The notes beneath the pieces were generated by a model that saw nothing but the letters and a program-made list of their open reading frames with translations, did no database searches and was not told the DNA's origin. The position numbers were made by a program, and so were the translations under genes. Shown one piece after another: positions 47,975 through 57,799 of a stretch of DNA of 60,000 nucleotides. The DNA comes from Symsagittifera roscoffensis (taxonomy: Eukaryota > Xenacoelomorpha > Acoela > Convolutidae), in assembly GCF_963678635.1 (NCBI RefSeq), contig NC_087071.1, positions 9,597,842-9,657,841 on the forward strand, given 5' to 3'. Each line of letters starts with the position of its first letter. The stretch's first letter is position 1.

Positions 47975-50757
47975 ATTTGAAATCACAATCAAACTTAATA
48001 ATATTGTTCAACACCCCTACCCAATAAATCCACCAAATATAACAGCTCACTCGCTACCACCACCATTTATAACAACTGAAGTTATATATAAATACGATAG
48101 CTATACGAAAAACACAATTGGTTACATAACATTTTATAACCCATACTCACGATTATCATACACATTTATATTCATTAAAAAAATTAACATTTCGACACAT
48201 CTTTTTTCTAATATTTTCCGACCAAAACACAAATCCTTCTCCTCGCGCAGGACCGGAGAATTTATTAGTAACACACTATGATTGTGAAGAAAAAAACACT
48301 ACACAAATATGCAATAAATCAAGTATCACAATGCGAAACAGAACCACAAGCCATATAAACTACAAATGTAATAGCAACATTGTACTCAGAAGCCCGAGCA
48401 ACAACAGTCACAGGATATAAATTTACAGCAACATTTTCCGAAAAGAAAGTACATTGTTCACAAGTCTCCAACGGAAATAAGAACCGACTTGATCACGAAT
48501 CATTTTACCAAAGTAATATAGAACGTCTTTAACATCTAAATCCCGACGATTGTAAAAACGAATTACTCAGACTAAATCTAACAAGAAATAAAAACACAGA
48601 CAGAAAATAGTAAAGTTTCAAGTCTTTGCCGATGCTGTACATCAAGCAGAACTTGAACGATATCAAGGACATATTAAATTAGACAAAAAATACCCATATA
48701 ACGGCGCACACGGATTAACTTATGACATACACGATAAACACTGGATACCACACATTGGAATAAATGACCCTTCAAACGGTAAAGCAGACACAAAAAAAAT
48801 ATCAAGAAATAATGTTTTTTGATTGCAAAATACTACTTGAAAAAATACAACTCACACGAGATTTAACTGATAACACCATGATCTATCAAGTAATTAGATT
48901 ACCTTGCAAAAATGATCAAGGTTATTGTGACCCTACAACAAGGACCCAAGCAACAATTGTTTGGTTTCCCGAAGATACATGCACAACATTTCAAGTAGCA
49001 AAAATACACGCTCGAACGATAAAGTTTCACGAAAAATATTTTATTGAGTCAATCCCATACGAACAAGTGAACCCATCTCGTTAACAAAGCACTGATTTCA
49101 AAAACTTTCATGATATATAAAATAAATTATAACGCTTTCAAGTCTATCAAGAAACAGAATTTGCATGTAAATATAGCAATCCACTTTATAAAACACAATA
49201 CTCTGAAATACTTGTCGAATACGAAAAACGTTTCGACATGACCATGGAAAAAAAAATTGATCCTTATGCCACAAGTCACCCTATAAACGAAGGAACATCA
49301 TACGTCCCAGTTAACTTTTATAAAAGCAAAGGTCAACCTGGTGGAAAACTAAAACCATATGACAGTAAAAGCACACGTTTACAAGAACTGTCACTATTGA
49401 ATAGCACCTATTTTGCTGATATTCATTATGATATCCACTTAGACATGAAATTAGACTATACAATTAGTAGAATTTTCTAAGAAATGTCACTTTCTGAATT
49501 AGAAACACTTCATCAACTATGCGAATTAGAACGAACAGAAATCCTACAATCACTCGCACTAGCAGTACTAAAAATACCTTACGCAGGATACTTATTATCA
49601 GGAAACAGATCAAATTTTCTTGACTACGAAGGAAACATTTTATGGTTCTATACTTGCATCAAAAAAGTATCACCATTATTTGTTTTTGAAGACAAACGTT
49701 GTTATAAAAGAATCCCCATATTCTATAAAAAAAATAAAGTACATTTTGTCGACACACTTTCAAGACGAACATGTTTTTGGGATACCGCAGTCCTATTTGG
49801 ATCAGAAAATAGCCACAATGTAGTACAATTAGACCCTGATGAAAAAAAATACTACCTACTTACACCATACCCTACATTAATGCAAAAATTTTCACCCGAA
49901 AATATCAAAGCTATCTCTCGTAACCCAAATATTGATTTACAATCAATTGGAATATATTCTAAATCTGATATCCAAGATCACATTTGAACACAACAATATC
50001 AGGAATTAGTAACACAAATGAACACAATACAACGCCAATCAATCGACCAGAATTTAAGAAAACTTGCCAAAACCGCAGGATTTGCAGACATTTATACACA
50101 AGACTATAGCGGATATTTTAAAGATATCAAAGACTGCATATATTTAAACGGGGAAAAATACAGACCACAAAATATTTCACCTATAAATATTTTCAGTTTT
50201 TTCACCTTAAAAAACAAAATTCTAGCTTTTCTAGGATGGCCCTATTACATCTTAGAAAAATTAACTATCTTATACGCCATGTTTAATTTATAGGATTTCT
50301 TTTCTCACTGTTAAAAGGAATCTATAACACATGCGCTATACACACACAAGTAAGCCGACAAGCAAGTGTAGCACGTATACTATTTGCAGGAGTTTTTGGA
50401 ATTTTTTCATCATCAATTAACAAAATAATTTCAGATGCACAAATAAAAGAATATAACACAAAAACATCCACAAGACAAAACACATACAACGAAGAACATA
50501 ATAATATAGAAATAACACCTACCGCATCACAGTTGCCACCCTTACCACTAAACCATCTATTATCATTAGTTCCCCGTAATTTCCGAAACCTAGCAATCAC
50601 AAATAATCCAAATTCTAGACAAAATACAACACAAAGTCCCATCCAACACAAAATGACACATCATTCACAAAATGATAATAAATATGAACAAATTATAAAA
50701 CAACCTCACCCCACTACTTTTCAATCTCAAAATAATCATTTTTTTAGCCCACGATGA
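47975..50757 (+). pseudogene. Broken virus-type surface glycoprotein-like region
   Basis: The open pieces at 48764-49084, 49238-49480, 49484-49987 and 50018-50293 all lie in one frame, separated by in-frame stops (mostly TAA). Further upstream, frames change at A-runs. Pieces carry repeated cysteine pairs, sequon-like sites and, near 50200-50420, hydrophobic segments compatible with a membrane anchor, followed by a Gln/Asn/Pro-rich tail to 50757. The general pattern (long cysteine-bearing ectodomain, C-terminal anchor, short polar tail) suggests an envelope-like protein of a virus-derived element. The family is not established. Many stops are shared with the other copy, so decay largely predates the duplication. 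A frameshift near 50290 separates the hydrophobic segments. Confidence 0.45.
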
Positions 50758-51476
50758 GCCGACAACTTGGATTCCTCCATCGCTCAAATTCCCACCCAGC
50801 CAACCTCCAAACTCCAATCCCAATAATACCACTTTTTGCATTCCCACCACCCGATTTTCCAATTATTAATATATCATCAAGCACGAATTCTGATCCTAAT
50901 TCAGATATTTCAGTTTTTCATACTATCTCACAATTTAATAACGCTAATGTAGAAACCCCCGACGAGTTTGCAGACTCCGAACCATCTACCTCTACCCATA
51001 CCCAGACCAACTCCTCAGTTTTTTCAAAACCCCTTTTTCAAACACTCCCATCCGTTTCCACTCCTTCTTATGCTACCCAAGTAAGCCCAACCTATTCTCC
51101 ACTTCATTCCGACAGATCAAATAATAATTCCCCAGACACCCTACAAATCTCCGAAGAACTTGATAATTTTATTACTTTACAACAACAATTGATACACCCC
51201 AACACCCTTACAATACATCAACTATCATCCACAATAACATCCTCAAATCCACCTACCCCCAAACCCTCCTCAGCTTACACTCCATCATTAGCACAATCAT
51301 CCACATCCACTGAAACACCTACCAGTACTAAACGAGCTTATCGCACTTTAAAACAAACGTTTCCAAATCACCCATTCCCAACCAAACCCGGAACAGCCCG
51401 CAAATATATCATCCACCCGGAACACACAAACACCAAAAATTTGCTCGAAATCACGTTACCCTCATTTCCGCATTAA
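50754..51476 (+). CDS. Ser/Thr/Pro-rich element protein, 240 codons
   Basis: Starts MSRQLGFLHRSN. Rich in Ser, Thr, Pro and Asn throughout, with low complexity in the middle. The C-terminal 50 residues are more structured (KRAYRTLKQTFPNHPFPTK). The TAA at 51474 is followed in the same frame by sequence that stays open to 52553, so this and the next entry may once have been one protein of about 600 residues. It overlaps the end of the glycoprotein-like tail by 4 bases. No domain is recognised. Confidence 0.45.
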   Translation: MSRQLGFLHRSNSHPANLQTPIPIIPLFAFPPPDFPIINISSSTNSDPNSDISVFHTISQFNNANVETPDEFADSEPSTSTHTQTNSSVFSKPLFQTLPSVSTPSYATQVSPTYSPLHSDRSNNNSPDTLQISEELDNFITLQQQLIHPNTLTIHQLSSTITSSNPPTPKPSSAYTPSLAQSSTSTETPTSTKRAYRTLKQTFPNHPFPTKPGTARKYIIHPEHTNTKNLLEITLPSFPH

Positions 51477-51536
51477 ACATTAAATTTACCTACCATTGCT
51501 AACGATACACGCAATTTTGTTGATGAGCACGTTCTA

Positions 51537-52553
51537 ATGCCAACACTCCATTGTACAGCTTATTGTCATTATACTAACCCCCTCTGCCTACCATTAGCTA
51601 ACACTACTGAAAGTATCGAGAAAAAAAACATGTTATTTAGACTCACCACAACACTAACACCTCGACAATTTACTTACATTGGATATCAAAAATTATTAAA
51701 AACATTCACCGCACCCCGAGCTAACAATTTTGCAATTGAATACTACGATCATAATATCATCCGCCCTAATCAAGATCAATTTTTAGATGAAGACCGCTTC
51801 GCAAACCCGCAACTAACAGAAAAAGTTTTCATTAAAACATCATACGTATTTACACTCAATATTTTTGATAGAAAGCATGATCGTATTATTTCCGAATCAC
51901 TAGTTGATATTCAAGCATATGAAAGCTTCTATGATAAATTTCAGTTATTTTCACTAACCTTTCACTTTCTTTCACCGCAGGAACGCGATTTGCACTGTTC
52001 CCACGATATTATGTTACGCACTAAACAAACGCACACATATTATCGTTTTATACAAAATCATTTTGATTTGCGCACTCCATCAAGACAACCTCACCATCGT
52101 TTTCAGTTTCTTAACTCAAAATACACGTCATCATTTTTTCTAAATTTTACATATTGCATTAAAGATAATAACCTACACGGCATCCTCCGCAACTATGACC
52201 CAGTTACCCAAATGTACATATTCTGTCCCATCACAAAGACCTTCAATGCTGAAGAATCAACACCCTTTCTTATCCCGCATGAATTTATCACACCTACTGA
52301 AATACCCATATTAGAATTCATTCACAATACTAAATATAACCATAAAATATATAACCTCATCCAAAACACACCTTACGAGTTCGCAGTAGGCACAGAAGAA
52401 CTAAACACCATCAAGGCACTTCAATTGCTTTGGCCACTGCTACAAACTAAAAACATCATACGCGTACTAGCCAAGTTACTAACAACATCAGACATGATTC
52501 ACGACATCTTCCTCCACGGGTTTTTCCAGATAACTAAGGTAACTATGAATTAA
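51537..52553 (+). CDS. Unrecognised 338-codon element protein
   Basis: Open from ATG at 51537 to TAA. It looks globular: mixed hydrophobic and charged residues, several aromatic-rich beta-like segments (FAIEYYDHNIIRP, SYVFTLNIFD, FFLNFTYCIKD), and a Leu-rich C-terminal helix region (IKALQLLWPLL). No catalytic motif of a polymerase, integrase, protease or transposase is visible. It is in frame with the preceding gene. Capsid-like or accessory roles cannot be told apart from the sequence alone. Confidence 0.5.
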   Translation: MPTLHCTAYCHYTNPLCLPLANTTESIEKKNMLFRLTTTLTPRQFTYIGYQKLLKTFTAPRANNFAIEYYDHNIIRPNQDQFLDEDRFANPQLTEKVFIKTSYVFTLNIFDRKHDRIISESLVDIQAYESFYDKFQLFSLTFHFLSPQERDLHCSHDIMLRTKQTHTYYRFIQNHFDLRTPSRQPHHRFQFLNSKYTSSFFLNFTYCIKDNNLHGILRNYDPVTQMYIFCPITKTFNAEESTPFLIPHEFITPTEIPILEFIHNTKYNHKIYNLIQNTPYEFAVGTEELNTIKALQLLWPLLQTKNIIRVLAKLLTTSDMIHDIFLHGFFQITKVTMN

Positions 52554-52863
52554 AATACTTTTAACTAATAAATTCAAATGTATACTAACCATTTTCTATC
52601 AATGTTTGATTCATTCTTTTAGTCTTCACACCACAATCATCTACAAAACAGAAAAAGACAAATAAAAAAACAAACTTGTTAAATTATATTCAAACTCCTT
52701 AATCTTTAGCACTAAATAATGTAGTAAAATTCATACCCATTGTAGTAATTTCATTTATAAATTATTTCCCCACGAAGCAGTAAAATTAAATACTATGAAA
52801 ATTTATAATTTTAAACTTCCCCAAAACGCAGTAAAATTCAAATTCTATGCAATAAATTGATAT

Positions 52864-53903
52864 AATGAGAAAGCAGTACTAACCTTTTCAATATTTTCAT
52901 CCAAACGCGCACAGCTGGCCCACGAAGAATTGTTTAAATAATGATTTAAAGTTTCAAGCTTTCACTATAAACAACTCTAACACACGATAACAAGTTTCAA
53001 ACTTTCCTTCAACCCGGTTGGAAAGGAATTATATACTAAACCAAACTAACCAACACAGCTTACTTAACACCACAAATCATAAAACAACAGCATGACTAAG
53101 ATAAGAAAACCAACGGTACCCAAACCGGATTAACCCAGTTTAAAACTGGACAATTTATTCTTTTGAAGACTATTATAAAGTCTAAAAAAGAAATAATAAA
53201 ACACAAAAAAGTCGCAAGACAAACCCATACCAAAAACAAGGAAAAAAGACACAAACAAAGTAACATAAGAAAGACCAGAAAAAACCAACATAAAACGTTA
53301 TCACATAACAGGACCTCTCAAAGAAACAGCATGCAAGCATACTCCCACTCCTTGCCTAACCCAGCAGAGAAGGACGTCCTGAGCATGCTTATAGCCGGCC
53401 TAACCCACTGCGCTACACACACGCTTTGTGACCCAACTTCAATTTTCAATAAGAGGTACTCAAGGGTGAATAACTCTTCAAAATAACTGAATTAAAACAA
53501 AACGCTTTTGTGAAAATGACTAACTAAGTTCATGATTAAAAAACCAAATTAACATAAATTTACAAATCATACTTTGCAGTATATAGATCATACACAACAA
53601 CAAAGACGAACATCCAAAGACTAGATGATCCCATCACACTCGAACAAAAGAATGGCTAAACACAACCGACATGCCGTCCACAATCACGACTCAAAGGATT
53701 TAGAGTACGACTTGACTTCGCAGAAAAGGACTTCATTGAACTAGACCAATGACCACCTCGATGTTCGAGTATACGTACAGATCCGAGTTACAAGGCATCC
53801 CCTCCACACACAATCTCCACGCCATTCCCAGACGAGGTTGAACACAAAACAATTTCTCTACATAATACAGAAAAACCTGTCATAGCAAACCATTTTGAAA
53901 TCA
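52864..53903 (-). repeat. Right inverted repeat
   Basis: Starts ATGAGAAAGCAGTACTAACC and ends CCATTTTGAAATCAG. It carries many more differences from the left copies than those have between themselves, but in the outer 300 bp it is closer to the copy at 40231 than to that at 44951. Confidence 0.85.
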
Positions 53904-54900
53904 GAATTAGCGTTCACTGTTGGCAGACTTCGCTTTAACCACATGGACAGAACTTATTCCTCGGGGACAAATTGCTGCCGTAGCCATCACTTTTGTCGGA
54001 TTTTTTTTTCCTATGAATTTCACATCGTCCGGTGTATCAGTGACACTTTGGCTGTAAAAACTTGCACTTCATTGTCCATTACGTTTGCTTTTAAGACCAA
54101 TAACCTCAGCTATTAACATCGTGTTTCTGATTAAAAATTTGAAGTTTTGTCGAAGTTGGCATTTTCTCTTGCTTCATATGTTTAATCATCAGCTTAAGGA
54201 AGTTGCGGCAAATAACTGACAGACATATAGTTTGTGGGCTAGTTTTCGCTGAGACTCTCCTGTCCTATTTCTGTAGGTACGAACCACATTTTTGTAAGTA
54301 CAGCGTTGATACTGTTTTCTTGAGTTTTTATGACTTTAAATTATGTACAGTTCATCTGATCTTTTACTTTTTCCTTGATTTTGCTTCCACTGTGAGAACG
54401 TACTTTAGTGTCATTTGGCAGAAATTCAGTTCTTATACGGGCTCTTATGCTCGAACCCAACACAAATTTTACTGTCTTCGGGGATTGGAAAGGGCAAAAG
54501 TTCTCAAAATTTGGAGCCACTTGTTTTGCTCACGTCAAACTGTTTGCTGGTTTTTTTGAAGAATGAGTTCTGGTTGTTACTTCTATAAGTTTACGATAGT
54601 TTTCCTTAAGTTGTGCATGTTTGAAAATTTCCTATGATGGGCTGATTTGTTAGGATTGTCAAACTCTTCAAAATTCAATTTATGAGAACTCAATAGGTTT
54701 TAAAGCGAGTACTAGAAATTTACAATGAGAGAGACAAAAAGTAGTTTGAGAAAGCATATTTTATCTTTGCAAAAACTTAACTGTCTATACGAAAAACATG
54801 ACTTGAAAATTTTCAGACTCCTTTTCTATTAAAATTAGAGGCCAAATGATTTTGGTTAAATTTTAAAGATGATGGTTTCGAACCAGTTTTTATGTAGAAA
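53904..54900. other. Non-coding stretch after the mobile element
   Basis: A plus-strand frame at 54203-54559 looks like non-coding sequence. The stretch may belong to the 3' region of the minus-strand retrotransposon copy that follows. No splice-supported exon was seen. Confidence 0.35.
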
Positions 54901-57546
54901 ATTATTTTAAAAACTTTAAGCCGGTGTTTTATCCTCATTTAGATTAGTTCATTGAAATCATCTTGACGATGCATTTAGTTCCTAATAAAATTGAACAATC
55001 AATTTTAAACTCCAATGCTTGAGAATTGAATCAGATAAAATTGAGGTAATCTGATTAAGGATAGACGAGAAAGTTCAATTTTTTGAGACACAATCTGATG
55101 CTTAGAAACAACTATTCAGGAACATTCCGAGGAGTTTATGATGATTAATAGAAGACGTTTGCTCAAAAACCAACTAGTAATTGTTTAACAAACTTGACTG
55201 ATATTTCAAGTATTAAGGCGTTCGTTAACACTTATTTTGATTTTTTAATGATTCCGTTTCAGATTTTGTTTGTTTAAGCTTTCAATTTCTTGATTTGTCT
55301 CATTATTTGAATATGTTTACGATGAAGTTGTGTGAGCTTATTATGAGTCTCACGTCTAGTCAATGTAACTTTATTTTGAAATCCGATCTGTATTCCATTC
55401 AGTTCTCAATTTTAAGGCCATCCGCCGTTCTTAAAAAAAGTAATTTTTTTTCTATTATGAATGATTTCACGGACCTGGAAAATGCGCATAGCTTTCATCT
55501 CAGATTCGCTTGAGGAGAAAAAAAGTACCTAATTGTGTATTTAAAGTGTATTTAATCGTGTTTTGTTCAAAAGAGGTTTGTGGTGATCTCATTTTTAATG
55601 GGCATTCTAATTTGTTCGGTCACTTCATTTTTGAAAGCTAGGTTATGATATTTCGAGAAATTAGGTTCCGATTTGTCCTTATAGCACCATTTTCTCAGGT
55701 TAGCAAGATCTTTTTGTATTGATTCTGGGTACGTGGATAAATCTTTTTTGTTGTCTGTGTACCCAAAGGAACGGTTGCAAAGGCCTTGTTGCAGGTCATT
55801 TATGAACAATATACAGAATAGAGGCCCAAGAACAGAGCCTTGCAGATCCCTGCTTGTGACCTCTAACCAATTTGACTTCTCATATTTAATTCGAACTCGT
55901 TATTGGTCCGTTCGAATTAAGGTCCGAAAGACAGCCATGGAAAAGATTCGAAATATTTCATTCATTCAAGACTTTATTCAATTTTTTATGAAACTGGGTG
56001 AGGTATTGTATCGAAAGTTTTAAAAAATCGACGAAAACGATTAGAAGAATTGTGTTTAAGGATGTTCTAGAATTGAGTACATTTCGTCTACAAATGTTAA
56101 ACTTTGCCATTTTTATGATAGATTTTTGATGAGATTTCGTTGAGAATGAGTTTTTCAAGTACTCTTGAAAGATCGCAGAGATGACTGATTGGTCAGTAAA
56201 ATGATATGACCTACTTTTTTTGTTACTTTTTAACTTATTTTTTACTGATATTACTTACTTATTACTTACTTTTTACTGAAAATGGGAATGACATCGCTAA
56301 ATTCCCTTTTGTGGAAAATTTGGCCTTATTGGAAAAGGTTTTGAAAAAAAACAGAGAGACCTAGAGGTGCATTTAGCTAGCTGTCTTAGAATCAAGTCCG
56401 GTCTACGTGATTTAAGTGGGTAAAAATTGTTCAGCATTTCTTTGAGCTTTTATTTAGTGCAGTATATACTTCTCAAGGACTCGGTTCAAGTCGAAGACTT
56501 CATTTCATGAAGGAATACTGATGATTTAGAGTCATTAAATAAATTATGAAGTTATCGATTAAACAGGCTAGCTTTGTCGGCGTTCCAAAACCTTATTGAT
56601 GCTGTAGTTTTTTCTCTTTCGATGTTTTTAGGAAAATAAAAACTGTGTGAGAAATTTTAATCGAGAAAATGTCTTTTTTGAAGGCTTTTTGATCTTCGCT
56701 GTTCCAACGATTTTGTTTTTGTTTTGATTTTTAGTAAATTGAAAGTGAACTGTTTCGTGAGAGTTTGAAGCCTCATCGAATCGACTCAGATGGTTTTATT
56801 GTGTTAGTGAATACCTTACCTTGTTTGCATTTTAAAGGGGAGCAGTAACTTGAGAGATCCGAACAATCATTTGTTCGAACTTTCAAGTAGTTGATCAAAA
56901 TTTCTGAAGTAATTTGGCTGAACGGGTACTCACTCTGGATGGTGCGGTCTTCTGAGTCAGCAATTGTTTGGAAAGATTCGTAGTTTGAGAGACGTCTGCT
57001 GTCGTTACACTAATAGAATTTCATCTTAGGGTCGACGCGACAAAAATGTTTAAAATATGGGTTGATGCACAGGATAACGTCAAATTTATCGTTGGGCTTT
57101 AATGAACTGATGCAACGTTGTTCTGTAGTATTGTTGCACTGATGAGCTGACGAACTGTTGGTAATTCAAGTAATTTTCGAAAATTTCAGACAAGGCATTA
57201 TTCAAGTGTTGCTTTGTAAGCCAGCTTGTGTCTCGAAAGATTATGTCGCCGGCAAAAAGGGCATTTTTATGCCAAACAATGTCGGATAGAAAGTCAAAAA
57301 CTGACAGCAGCGCTGATGGAGGCTTACAATAGGACTATTACACGGGTCATAAAGACAGCCGAAATGGAAAACTATTTTATACTCAAATCGAACTAAACAG
57401 CGTTTTAAATTCAAGTATAAAAAGCATAGTAGATCTTCATCACAGAACTCATTTGAGAAGCTACCTTCTTGAAAATAAAAAATATGTCCCTGAAACTTGG
57501 TTGCGGCAATGTTCCATTTCGTGTCCGAATATGCTCTACTTCTCAC
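54900..57546 (-). pseudogene. Degraded non-LTR retrotransposon, minus-strand copy
   Basis: The minus strand from 57546 downward shows endonuclease-like sequence (FHFGCLYDPCNSP resembles the GCIYRPP motif). A reverse transcriptase segment follows at 55809-55567: FINDLQ, then FGYTDN where an F/YADD catalytic box is expected, then LANLRKWCYKDK typical of the following region. Frames are broken by many stops. The 3' part (54900-55560) is the inverse of 59280-60000 in the other copy. The clade is not determined. Confidence 0.65.
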
Positions 57547-57799
57547 TAGTTACGACATTTTGAGAAAAAATGTAACCAATCATTGGACAGCTCGCTCTAA
57601 ACATCGAGACATTTTGGTTGTAAACAAAAGCGCCCCTATGTACTTTGACGTACCAAACTGCTTCAAATGTTGCATGACTCTATCAGACATAAATTCGACT
57701 TCATTTTTGATGATCAAGCTGGCCTTGAAGGCAATACTTGAATCAAACGCAATCTAAATTTTTAGTAAAATTAGTCGAGTTCAATTGACAACAATTCTT

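Larger units (their letters stand above)
44470..49204 (+). repeat. 4.7 kb tandem duplication, unit 2
   Basis: Second unit. Beyond 49204 the element continues as single-copy sequence, so unit 2 is the one contiguous with the 3' part of the element. Confidence 0.85.
39628..53903. mobile_element. Large composite virus-like mobile element with about 1.05 kb inverted repeats
   Basis: The region is framed by inverted repeats (40231-41296 and 52864-53903) and includes direct repeats of 0.41 kb, a 4.7 kb tandem duplication and plus-strand reading frames. Without the duplication it would be about 9 kb between inverted repeats. The plus strand of the coding part is conspicuously A+C-rich, unlike the flanks. 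Coding content is a Pro/Ser/Thr-rich protein (two copies), a broken surface-glycoprotein-like region (two copies, one truncated), and two further frames. I see no reverse transcriptase, integrase, DDE transposase, tyrosine recombinase or protein-primed polymerase. It may be a defective or non-autonomous derivative of an endogenous virus or giant transposon. Terminal bases and target-site duplications are not defined, and the left limit is set by the outermost 0.41 kb repeat. Confidence 0.6.

Noticed and set aside
54203-54559. 118-codon plus-strand frame
   Set aside because: Phe/Tyr/Cys-rich translation typical of non-coding AT-rich DNA, with no splice context. It may be antisense to the retrotransposon 3' region.
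55733-56158. Plus-strand frame of 96 codons and a minus-strand frame of 66 codons
   Set aside because: Both overlap the degraded minus-strand reverse transcriptase region and add no independent gene.
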